From positions 79,795,801-79,859,800 of the forward strand of contig NC_052017.1 of assembly GCF_015832195.1 (NCBI RefSeq): a stretch of DNA of 64,000 nt, read 5' to 3'. The notes beneath the pieces are model-generated. The model was not told where the DNA came from and did not search any database. It saw only the letters and a program-made list of their open reading frames with translations. Source of the DNA: Motacilla alba alba (Eukaryota; Chordata; Aves; Passeriformes; Motacillidae). Numbering within the stretch: the first letter of the stretch is position 1; the number at the start of each line of letters is the position of its first letter. Both the position numbers and the translations under genes were made by a program. Of this stretch, positions 38,601 to 50,964 are shown in pieces.

Positions 38601-41600
38601 TTTGCATGGTTGTAGATACCATTTATGAGAAAGAGAGCATTGGATAAAATGCAGTTAATGAAATACACAGCAGTGAATTTCAGTTAACAGAGAAACTATT
38701 TGATACTTTAGTTCTGCTATCACTTAGAGTGAAATAAAAGATGTTATTTAAGTATGTGGCTACAATATAAAAATCAAAATGTCTAAAAAGAAAATCTAGT
38801 GCTGCGAAATCATGTTGATAAGTAAAATTTTGACTCTTAAAAATGTTATCCCTTATTGATGTGGAAAGAAATCAGTTCCAAGGCCAGCAGCTTACTCTAG
38901 AAATGCAAGCTTCTTAATCTAGTTGTAGTAGATGATGAAAGTATTTTTAAGGAAGATGGTGGGAGTAGTATTTAGATGCTTCCCAGTTGGTAAACAGTTG
39001 AGACTGCTGAACAGATGGCAGTAAAGGCTGATAGGTATTGGTGAGTCTGGTGATTGGTATCGCATAAAAACTCAGCTATACTGTGTGTACATCCCAGGTC
39101 TGTTCAAGACTTGTAATTAAATTGCTATTGAGTGCATGTAAAGCAAAATCCAAGTTTTTAGCCTCTGTATTGCTGAGTAATTCCATTATCGTGGGAAAAA
39201 TCAAGAACAGGTCTAACTTGCTAAAACAGTCATGAAACCACCCAGTTTCAATTGTTCAGCTGTGAGAGTCATTCATGTATTTTGTGAGCAATGTGGTAAC
39301 AGATCAGGTAAAATGCTGACCTAAGGTGTCATTTTATTAAGGGCTGTCCTCAGTGAGTATTTGTAATTTACCATTTTGCAGCTGCATACACTGGGATTAT
39401 TTTTAATAAGGAGAGGAATTTTTTCTTAAGCCTCTCTTTAGATACGTGTAGTGCCTCCAGTCAGCATCAGTTCTCAGATCTGTGATGTTAGGATTCTATT
39501 CCAAGGAAATTTGAGTTTTAGGGCAAAATACCTGACAACATAATTGAGAAACAGAACTTCTTTAGGCATGTGAAACAAATTGCATTTTACTAAGCTTTTC
39601 TCATTTTCTTTTTGTACAGTGCTTGCTTAACAAATGGTAGTCAATAATTTGCCTCCTGATGGGGTTTTTTTTGTCTTAGATCTTCACCTTCTTTAAAACC
39701 ATTTTGGTCTCAGTGACTACTCTGCACTTCTGTGGCAGAACTGATAATAACATTTTGCCCTGGAGTCAGTGATTTTTATAGCAAGGTCTCAAAAATCTTT
39801 CAGAAGGGCTATTTTTAATAGGTAGCAAACCAGATGTATAGAGATATGAAATGACGTGGAAAAAACAACAATATATTTATGCCTCCCATTTCCTTGTCTC
39901 TTGCTGTGCTTACTCTGCATGATCTCTGCCTGACCTACAGGGTTTTTTTTCTTAGTTTAATTCATGGAGTTTGTGGCTGTGGGTATATTGCTTTGCTTTT
40001 ATCTCATGTCTTCAAGCCATAACTCTTTATCTCCTAACTCAAAGCTGCAGGACTGAAGGCAAAGCTGATTTGCTTTCTTCTTGTCTCACTGCTCCCATGT
40101 TCTGCAAGGAAAATTTGGCAGAGGTAAATAAATGTCAAAGAGAAAGAACAAGACAAATGTAGCAGATCAAGGTTTTCAAAATTGGCTAGTAATTTTAGGT
40201 GCATTCATTTTGGATGTGCAGTTGACAAACAAAGACTGACAGCCAGGCCCTTGTAGTTTGGCAGCCAAAACCGTTAGCATCTTTTAATAAACTTGGCTAC
40301 CATGCTATCTTTATAGATAACCTGATTTTAAACAGCTGGCAAAAGTAAAATTTTATTTCCAAAGGTAATTCAGTCTGTTGAAAAATATTACTATTTTTAT
40401 TGTTCGTGTGTTCTAATCTTAGTTATAACAAGCAAAGTTTACCTTCAAAAAAAGGGTAATGCTTGTCTTCTGACAAGCCAGCTTTTAATTTCTGCTGTGT
40501 GGAACTCCAGTTCAAAGGGAACAGAACAGAAGGCTCAGCTGTTGTTGCCTTTGCAATGCCGACTGATGGGAGCTGCACAGCTGCAGCTGTAAGCTGGGTT
40601 AGACCCAAGCTGCCTGTCCCAGGAGCATCTTCCTAAGTGGCCCTGGGCCTGGAGGTCAAGCAGATTTTGCAGGTGCAGAACTAGTTAGCCATGGTCTCAC
40701 TCCCTCCCTCCCTGCTTCTGCTAAAGCAGGGGCTCCCTCAGTATTGGATTGCATCACTTCTGAGACAGGGCAGTGGAGCAGCTTTCCTTGTGCTTTTGAA
40801 ACCTGTTGAATGGGCTGTGTTTATATAGTGTCGAGACAGTAGCTGATGCATCATTTATATGTCTGAATAAAAATTCTTTTAGGGCCTAATTTAGGATGTA
40901 TTTCCTTATCTTAAATTCTAATCAGGCAGAACTTGCCTAGTTGTACATTTTCCGAAGAAAGCAGTTAGTTGAAATAGGTATTGCCGATTGTTTTTTCTCC
41001 AAGACCCGTTTTATCAGTTGCTCTGAATTTCTGTTGAATTTCTAGGACATCTCCTCCTGTGTTATGTTGCAGCAGCAGCAGTCCATGACTGATTAGTATG
41101 CAGAGATCATTTTGGTCCTGGTCATGCCTAATAGTACTAACTTCAAAATAAAAAGTTAATTAGAGCAAGTGAAGTTATTAAAAGTGCCTGTGTGATTTAA
41201 AAGCTGAAGTCTACATTTTTCCAGGAGAGTCTTAGGCATTTTGGAAACCGGATTAAATTAAAATCCTTTATGAGGTTACATGAAAATAAAACTTCGGCTT
41301 TAAATGACCTTGCTGATTTTGATAATCTTAGAGTTTTTCATCATCTCACACAATAAATGGTAATCCTTCACAGGTGAAATTCACCACTCGTAGCTATGGA
41401 GAAGTACAAGGGCATCCTAACCAACAGCATATATTTAGTCAAAATTTTTCACAGAGCCCAAGAGCACTTTTGACAACAATTCATTTTAAATGACCATTAT
41501 CCAGAAACAGTTAGGTGAAGACACAAGAAAGTTTCTTTGTTTGCAGTTTTTTAAAATTGTAGTTCCTTACTGCCTGGAGAGATTTTGTGACTGTGTTATG

Positions 41601-42364
41601 GTTGAGATTACATTTTGTAGCCCAGATACATAAATCTGATACACTCTTGACACCCAGAACATGGCAGGACACGGCTTTGGCAGGAGGAGAGCAAGTTGAA
41701 TCAGAGGGTTGTTGAAGGAGGCAGAGCCTCTCCTCCAAACTCAGTGTTAATATCAAGCACAGCAGTACTCAGGTGCCTTTGTCCACATTTGCATTGTCTG
41801 CACTGGCCATAGAAAACTAGTTTGGTGTGGTAGTACCAGGGAAATAGGTGTCCATAAGAGTCCCAGTTGCTAAATCCTCACTAGCAAACCAAAGACTAAA
41901 TGAGCCTGGAGACTGATTAGTGTTTGCACCTACAGTGACTCTCTTCAGTGGAAACTGACTGCCTGTGCTTAAATTAGTGTAAGAAATGCAAGGCAGTATG
42001 TGTTTTCTTTCTGAAGGAAACTAATACATGGAGTGGGAGAATGAATAATCTGCAGGCTGCCCTTGGTGAGGGGGATGAGATGCAGTGACAGGGGAGGAAG
42101 GAGCTGTGAAGGATGTGGAACCACTTCTAGTGAAGTGGACAAGAGACATCTCAAATCCTTCAAGTATTTTGGTTATCTTTAGCGAAAGCATCTTGAGATG
42201 CTCGTGCTGGTACAGATAGTATTGAATTGACACTCTTGTTTTATGTGTACTATCTTGGTAACATAATAGGTGTTTAATGCAGCTCTGCCTGTCTCCCTTT
42301 TTCTACTTGTCTAGAATATCCTTGGTGTTTTAGAACAACCCTTATGTCAGCTTCCTTATTAAAG
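29601..42364. other. Long intron stretch without recognised repeats
   Basis: Nearly 13 kb with no CR1 or LTR copy that I could recognise. A moderately GC-rich patch at about 32880-33180 contains several CpGs and a 74-codon open frame without a known domain. Short homopolymer runs (T at about 34580, A/T elsewhere) are the only simple repeats noted. Confidence 0.45.
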
Positions 42365-42520
42365 AATGTGCTGCGGAAATTATGCTAATTAAGCTGGAGT
42401 GTAATTATGGGCTAGAAAGATTATTTCACAGTCAGAATTGAATTGTTGTAGATAAATGTGCATTAACTTAATAGTGTGCAGCTAATTAGTTTTGCTATTT
42501 ACTCGTAAAAATTTAAAAAA
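42365..42520. promoter_or_regulatory. Candidate conserved non-coding element with homeodomain-type cores
   Basis: The segment contains several closely spaced TAAT/ATTA cores (tatgctaattaagctgg, gtgtaattatgggc, cagctaattagttttgc) with balanced composition and no repeat signature. Such clustering is common in developmental enhancers in introns of neural genes. This is pattern-based inference; AT-rich introns also produce these cores by chance. Confidence 0.3.
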
Positions 42521-45500
42521 AAAGATATAATCAGTTCTACTAAAGCTTGAGAAATGAATATATTGCAAAGCCAATTGGGAGTGTACACCGAATCACTCTT
42601 TAATTATACTTTTGCTCAATTTTTTTCTTAGTTTTCCTATTCTGAACTTGCAGTGTACACAAGTAGCTATTAACAAACTATTTCTACTTAAAATATATAT
42701 TATGCAAGTAAACCATGTGGTTGCCAGTTTGACAGTTATATCTGTAATTCATACTAAAGCACTTACAGCATCAGTGTCTTGTACTCTCCACGAAAGTTAA
42801 ATTGCTTTGGATCTCATTGTGTAGCAAATTAAGATAGAGACTTTATTTTTTGTGTATATTTAACTTTAATTTTTGTATTTGTCAGCCAGCTGGCATTAGT
42901 CCTTAGCATGGCTTTAGGAAGAAAAGAACGAAGTACTTTCATGCTCAGATACATCCACTAAATACCTCTTAGAGTACTGCAGTGTGTAGTCATGGTACAG
43001 TCGTGAAAACCAAAGAACACACAATTACTTGACCCTCATGTAAAAGACTGAAAGCCTTGAGGTGTTTGCAAACAAACCATGTAATTTTATGTGTTCCAAA
43101 AATACCTTTTACTGCTGTATGTCTCAGGTGTTCACAACTGTGAAAGGAAGGCTGCAGAACATTCTCCTTAATGTATATTAGTGTCAGCTTCTGGGAAAAT
43201 CTTACACAGTAATTTGATTTGTGCCTATAAATTCCTATGTAGAAATTTTTCTAAGCCATCTCTGAGCATAATATGCCTTCCACTGACCAGAGTGAAAGAG
43301 ACTCCAGTATAAATTAAAGTAGTGATTAAAAAGTGCAGTCTCAAACTGAAGTCTGAACTTCCTGTGCAGGGTTGCCTACAGGGCTTTACTATATGATCAT
43401 CTTTCTTTATGCTGAAATGAAAAAACATAGAAGAGGGACATATTTTTATGAAACAGAGAAAAATAATTTCAATACCTATATAGAGATTTCTCCCCTAATA
43501 AATAAATAATACCAGATATAATATCCTCTGTTGCAGAACAGTTCCATGGCTTTTCTACAGTGAATGTTAATGAAATTGGATATCAGTTTCATTTTTATCA
43601 AGTTATATCAAGAGCACTAGCTCCTATGTGAATTTGTATTTGCCATTAGAACAAAACTTATGAACAGCAGATATTGACACAAACCTAAATAATCTCAGAC
43701 TTTTCCCATTTTCGGTCTCCCTCGTGCAAACAACACAGCTAAAAATCTGTGAACTTTGTCATGTTTGAAATTGGCTTTGGAATTTGCAACAAGAATTTGC
43801 AGTATGAATTTCCAAATAATATATACATTTTTCCTAACATGACCAAAAATGTAAAATTAAGGATGTGTAAAAAACGTATTTTTTTCTGCTTTGAAGGATT
43901 TTATAGCTGTAGTTGATGCTATCAGTTGAGCACAGAGAGAAGAGTTTCAAAGTTTGAGGGAGTGGTGTTATACTTTCAGTTCCAATTGGGAAATATGGAG
44001 GGAAAGATTAGCAAAGTCTGAAAGAAATCAGCTCTGAAGTGAAAAGGGAAAGGTGCAATTCACAGTCTGTACTTCTTGCTGCTAGCAAAATATATTGCAG
44101 GATGTTGCTCACCAGCTAAATTGTTGGATCAGTGGAAGTAGTGGGCACTGAAATTTAGTATATCAGGTGAAAAGTCCACCCAGAACATGTTGCATGGAAA
44201 TTAGTACCATACAAGTAGCAACTGAGTAAAATACGAGTAACTCATTCTTTTTCTGTCAATAGCTGTACTTGCACTGACTGAGGAAAGATTTTTGATAGAG
44301 TGAGCTATATATTTTCCTTTAATATATTCAACTTTCAAAGGCCTCTTTAAGATATTGATTCCGATTTCCAGATGACAGATCGTTGGCAGTATATCTGTCA
44401 TTCATTAATAAGGGCAATTGCCATGAGTCAGTAGCATGATTATTGTCTCCAGTGGATTTATTAGATACATGCAGTGTTTCACAGTTCATCTGGAAGCATT
44501 TCTGTAGAAATGCTGTGCAGCACATTCTGCAGCCTCATTCTTTTACTCAAGAATAGAAGAGTTACATCCCCATTGTATCCTGACAGGATGGCAATTAAGG
44601 GAGGAGCTAGTTTTCCTCATTCAAAGGGTGTTTTTCTGTGAGCTGGATTTTACTCAGATAAAACTACAAATATACATGTGAGATGTTTATTTTAGGTTCC
44701 ATTAAAAGATACAGCCTACTTCTGCACTAAATATCATATTCATATCTGAATATCATATCTGAATATCATCTGTGTATTTTTTTTCTGATTCAGCTTTTGC
44801 ATCAATTTTAGTAAGATACTTCCTGGTTTCAGCCGAGATTCCCTGTTCTTGGTCTGCTTTTGTTGCTGATACATCAGTTCATGGTTGTGGATTTCTTTGG
44901 TGTTGACAAGCACTTGCTAGTACTTTAACCACTGACAAACTCATCATTCTTTTACTGGCTCTTGAGTCATTGTGAAGACTCTCTGGGTTATACTGTGGCC
45001 AAAATAGAGATCAGAGACATTACCACGCTAAATAGCCAGCTAAAAATCGTCCTTTCTCCATTTACTTCTCCCTTTAAGAGCTGAAGTACAGCCTTGTTTT
45101 CTTAGTATTCAGAAAAGTGAGACATGTATTATGTTTATTGATGCTTTGCATAGAAGAGGATGAAATTGAAATACCCAGTTAGCAACAGCAATACCAATGA
45201 CAAAACACTTTGTCTGAAAGAATGTGTGACAGATCTTCTTTTATTATTGTTATTATTTATAAACTGAAAATGTTGTTAGTTTATATCAACAGAATCTGAG
45301 ATTGATTTAAATTCAAGCCAATTTGATTTAAGAATTGAATTCAAGATGCCAACTTTAGCTTAAGGAATGGATGTGGGAGCATCCATGCCAAAGAGCAGGA
45401 GGGTTGCAGTCAGAGGTTGGCTTTGGTAGCCCAGAAGGTCTCCTCTTGCCCTGCACTCCCCTGAAGTGCTGTCCAGATTCTCTGCATTTTTTATATGCTG

Positions 45501-46839
45501 GAAAACCTTTTGCAGTCAGCTAACGGTGTATCAGTCCCTCTGGGTTCTGGGACTGAGGATTTAATAGCAGCCCTTTTAGCTTTTGCCAATTGTTTTTTTT
45601 CCCTCTATCAGAGAGTCATGGAAGCACTGTCTCTCTTTGCCCATGCTTGGCATGAAGATGATGATATCTCTGTACTGCATTAGGAGAGTTCCCTAGAATT
45701 TCTACAAAGCTTTGAAGAAGACGAAAAGCGTGTGATGGGAAGTAGCAATAGTATTTGAATATCACTACTCATTGCTGCTAGATATGTTTTCTTCAATCCA
45801 ACAGCTTTTATTTGAGCAATTTTTTAACAATTTAAGTCCCCTGTTACTGATTCCACAAACTTTCTGTCTCGTGAGTGTCAAGTATGTCTTGCATTTTTGC
45901 ATTGTTTTGGTGGTTGTACATTGAGGTACATCAAGCTAGCATGCAGGAGATCAGTTTTTCCATGCTTAGTGAAAACTGAAATAAAGGCAGCAAGGGAAAA
46001 CCATTAGTCTGTATTTCTCTTTGACAAGAAAAGCAATTTCAAGTGCATTTATAGTATTGTACAGCTTACAAATTAAGTGAACAGAATTAATTCCTCAGTT
46101 TTTCTGAAAGACTGAATAGGAGTCTAGTTGTAAGAAAAGAAAATGAATACTGTTTGTTGCTTCTCTTTTTAAAAATTCAGTATTAGAAATTTATGTAAGC
46201 TTTTTTCTTGGCTTTCCAGAGTTGATGTTTCAGGACAAATTCTGGACTTACCAATTCGTATGGTTTTTATCAATATCTTGAGTCACTGTTAAGTTTTACT
46301 GTTTAATATTCATTATTAAGCACCAAATGAATGCCTATTACGAAGAGTTTGCTATGCTCAGGAAAACAGGGAGTGCTGGAAAATGTTGCATAGATAAGAA
46401 TGATGCCTGGTATGTATATGTGGGGATGAGAATGGTTTGGATTTCTGCAATCGTGCACTCAGTGGAGTAATCATTTAAGGACTGAGATAACACGAGATAT
46501 TTAGGATTAAGACTTTCTGTTAGTTTAGATTAACGACTTTTCCTGGTGCCCCACCCCAGCTGTAAAAAGTATTTCTTTAGCTTGTGCTAAACTGTGTGGG
46601 CTCTGTTGGAATTTCCTATTTTCTGCTATTTGCACACATAGAAAACACCCTGTTTCTAGTGTTGGTGGTCACTGCTTTCCTGCAGCACTCTCCAGGTTAC
46701 CCAGGCAGTGGTAGGTCCAAACTTTACATTTGAGAACATGAGAGAAACATCCACTTTCATTGTTTCTTGGTTTGCCTAAACCTTAAAAAGCTTGATTTTG
46801 TCATCCCTACTGGAAAAGGGTAGAAGCAATTTTCCTGTT

Positions 46840-47180
46840 ACTGCCATCGAACTTGGGATCTGGAGCCAGAAGCTTATCAGGCAGAGAGAGCAGCAGGGAG
46901 AGACACAAACCATGTGTTGTCACATCCCTTATTGTGAAACTCATGCCGCTTAATTGCACAACATTGAAAAGCTTTGACTGGAGAGAGGTGCAGTGCCTCA
47001 GAACCTTTTGGGAACTTTTCATGGTTCTGGTTATTAAAAAAAATAATGTGGATGCTTTGAGCCTTTCAGGGAACATTGTGTGTGCCAGCTTCCCCTCCCG
47101 CAGATGAATGTGGTTTCAGTCATTAGCATTGGTGCTGTTAGGCTAATGTTTGAATGCCTCTGCTGCTTTTTTTTTTTCTT
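46840..47180. other. Repeat-free segment open on both strands, possible conserved element
   Basis: Overlapping open frames of 84-89 codons run on opposite strands here. Neither has a recognisable domain, and codon use does not look like a gene. The absence of stops in an AT-rich intron could reflect constraint or chance. The right part has paired gtcattagcatt and aggctaatgttt words and ends in a T run at about 47167-47178. Confidence 0.25.
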
Positions 47181-47335
47181 CACTTTCTTTTTTAATAGCT
47201 GCAATGTTTAGGTGTTATCATACATGTAGGGAAATAAATATCTTCCTCTCTAAATTGCTTCTCCCATTTTCCTAGGGAAATCAGGGGTTTGTGGAGTAAC
47301 ATCTGTTCTTCAGAGCCGTATAGGAGCAGAGTCTC

Positions 47336-47369
47336 AAAAGCCTTTTTTTCCCCAAAAAGGAAAGGCTTT
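47336..47369. repeat. Short imperfect hairpin
   Basis: The arms aaagccttt and aaaggcttt pair perfectly around a T/C and A/G spacer that can extend the stem partly. The downstream arm is followed by a second copy of ctcaaaagccttt, so a small direct duplication overlaps the palindrome. Confidence 0.6.
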
Positions 47370-50300
47370 CTCAAAAGCCTTTTCTGTTGTTGAAATACAG
47401 AATGGTTTAGGAGCCTCTTAGTTGAAACAGTAGTTCTAGAAAAGGAGACAGCTTTGATTTATGGGTCTGTGGAGGTGGAAAACCTCTCAAACCTCAAGAG
47501 AAAGGCATTAAAGTAAATAATTCTGTCTGACAGTGTAAGTCAATGACAAAGTCAAGGCTGGAATCCCCTAGGTCTGTGTACTGTTCTAATCTCCTGCCTA
47601 CGTTTCCACCTTTCTGATCTATGAGGAAAACATAACATATCTGCATCTGTAACAGCGGTGCTGCCAGTGAATAATATTTCACAATCTCCTGGAATCTGCC
47701 CTGTGACATGTGAATTCCTGTAGATGGAGGGAGGCCAAGTGTAAGCTGGTCTCCCAGGGAAGGGTTAACTTGGCATATTTTCACAGCTGCAATGTATTAA
47801 GCTACTGTAAGGCCCTTTGGTAGTTGGAGGTCAGAAAAATGTTATTCATGACAGGGAAAAAGAAGATAAATTAGGCAGCTTAAAGACATCTTGATAGCTT
47901 AGCTAATTTGCCTCTTACTTGCTTTTGGAGAGGCAGTCCCTGTATATGCAAATACCTGCCGAGGAACAGATAAAACAAGTTTTTCAATACTTTCAGCTCA
48001 ACAGCCCCAAAAGACAAATACCACTTTCTAACTAAAATAAACTAAACAAACCAATTAATACAAGTGGGAGAGTAAGAGATAGTCTAAGGCAATGAAGTCC
48101 CTGGTCCAAACACAGTCTAGAGGAGAGATAATGTTGTACCTGGTACTGAGGGTATACCTCACCGTTCAGGCAACTTTACTCAAAAGACTAAGAAATGCAA
48201 GCTTCCTCACAAGGTGTGAGAGAATTAATATATAGATCAGTACCAATATAAAGTGAAAAAGTATTTCATAAATGTTCATAAAAACATTTTCATTAAAAGT
48301 CATTTGTAAATGAAATGAGGGTAACCCTGAATAGATGATACTTATACCTCTGAATATAATCATGTTGTATTGAAGGCAGTAACCTGTAGCTGTAAATAGT
48401 AACACGTGGTCCAGTGTCGTTAGATAGTCTTTACTCAACTGAATATCTTTAAAATCTTTTCCTCTTAAATGAAATGTTCACAAAATCTAAAGATGATTCA
48501 GCTCCAGGCCATTTTTGTTACGTTGAAGTAGTTCTCATCTTGCCTCTTCACATGCACATCTCTTAGGATTTTTTTAATTCTAAAATCTAAATAGCAGAAG
48601 AGTGATGCCTTATCAGAGAAAATGTAAAGAATACAAAGGCAGAACTGCAGGAGGGTATATTTGCCATTGTACAAGCCAGTTTTAGCCCTTTGCTCTATTC
48701 AAGATGTAAGTTTTTGAAGTACTGGATTAACTCTGAGACCCCAGGTTTATGGTTGTGTTAAGAACCTGGGACATGCTGAGCATCTCCATCGCTGCTTGGC
48801 AGAGCTGGACAAGAATCCTGTGCATCTGGTACATCACATCCTTCTCTGCACCTCATTAGCAGACACAAATATATTGTAAAAACCACATTGTGCTGAATCT
48901 GTGTAAGCACTACTACATGGCAGTTTTAATTTAGGCCACATGAAAGCATAAACCAAGGAAAATGTCATAACCCAAGAACAACATCCAAGTTTTTGGCAGG
49001 AGTGCCAGATACTTTTTCAGCTGTTTTACATACAGTCATGTTATATTTGAAAAGCTCTAACAAGAGCAGCTTTTCAGAAAGTGTAAAGAGCTCTTTTAGA
49101 GGAAGAAAGAAATGGTAAAGATTTGCAAGATTTCGGAATCACGGATTTGGTGAGATGTTCACATTCAGTCTGTGTGATGGTGGATTACCTGTGATCAGCC
49201 TTAAGGACCACCCCACACAGGCTACAGTTTTCAGGTTGGAATAAACAATAACATATTTCTTTGTTTCATAAGAACTTAATGTTTTTATTCATAGAAGATA
49301 CGTCTTCAGTGCCTTTTCTCTGTCGTCCTTCTTGTGTTTCCAAATTTAGACTAAACTATGTCAGATTATTTTGTTCCTTACTTTTTCAGTAAGGTTTGGC
49401 TTATCTAATTTGAAAGGACAAAAAGAGAAGCATAGGGAGCTGTCTGCTGATAAGGGTTCATTTCTGTCCTAAGAGGTTTGCATTAGGCCCAAACAGGCTA
49501 TTACTACATCTTGTGGTCGGTTGGTTGTGTCACCATGGGTCTGAGGATGACAATCAATTGCTTGTTACGGTACACTCCTTTGACCAAGTTTGAATGGGGA
49601 ACTGAGTATGCTGAAGGGTTTTGAGAGTTTTCCAAGGTGAAAGGAAGAGAGATTGACATATCTGTTTCCTAAAATTGAGTGCTGAAGTTACCCAGTATTC
49701 ATATGTTCCATTTTCAAAGCAATTATAGTGGTTCTGCCTCCTCTTAAACTGAAGGAGATCATTCAGAGCAGGCTGGCTATCTCTGTGTGTGTGTATGCAT
49801 ATACATGGAGAAGTGTGTTTGAAAAAGAGAAAGTACTTCAAGGAAGCACTTCAAATTTAAATCACAATAAATTAAGTGTAATAAGTCTGTGTTCTGTTGT
49901 GTTTGATCGACTGTCAGAGAACCACAGAAAGAAAATAAGAAAATGAGCTGTTAGATGGCTTCTTCCTCTTTATATCACATTCATTTTCTGTGGATTATGT
50001 TTAAGTATTCTTGATTTCTTTTTCTATTTTGGTGTAATATCTTAACTTTGGGGTTTTTTCAAATGTACCAAATCCTTAGAGATTCTTGTAGTATTGGTAT
50101 ATTGCCTTCCAAATATTTTAATAGAAGTTAATTTCTCCCTTTAAACACAGAAGCTAGTTCTTTGATCTTCTCTTGGCCTTTGATTAGTTCTCCTTGTTTG
50201 ATCCTGAGCTACATGTAGTTTGTTTTCTTTTAGTACTAGCAGAAAACCATTTTCACAGCTCTCCTTTCTGAAATGAGGGAAAAGAGATTTTCAGACTTTA

Positions 50301-50942
50301 TTTATTGAATTGAGGGAGGAAGCAAACAGAAGTATCTATGTCTGTAGGCATAAATTCAACAGAAAAGCCTTTTAGACTGGCATTAGTAATGCCACAATGT
50401 ATGTGAGGTAAAAATTGAGGAAATATTCTTAGCTCAAATTGAATCGCCTTTGCCTTTGAGCACCACTTCATATATGAAAACCTCTCCTTGACCAGTTTAA
50501 GACTGTTTCACATGCATATTAAGACAGCCAGGAGCACACAGGTGAGTTTGGTTTAAAAAATCTTGTAATAAAAAATTGTGCATTCTCTTTCTTTGATAAA
50601 TGCTTGGTGGTAGTTCAGTCTTCGTCAAGCATATGGTTCTTTATAGCGGGCGTCTTCACAGCACTGCCTTTGGGGAATGCTGCGGAGACAGGAATAGCTC
50701 TGGGTGTCAGTGCTTGCCTGTGCCAACTGGCTGATCAGATGTGAATGTTCTGCTCTAATAATGTAAATCACAAATAAGAACCCAAGCTCTCGTGAGATTC
50801 ACTGTGACCAATGGCTGGAGAGTAGACAGAGCCATCACACCTGCTCTTGCAGTGCTTTGTAGAAGCAATCAGTATCCTTAGTTACCAGCTGGAGACCTGT
50901 GTTTTTAAAACTCATTTAGTAGCCTTTTTAAAATCAGTGCAG

Positions 50943-50964
50943 ATATATATATATATATATATAT
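50943..50964. repeat. (AT)11 microsatellite
   Basis: A perfect 22-bp AT run between tgcag and gtaacagg. The flanks show no mobile element. Confidence 0.95.
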
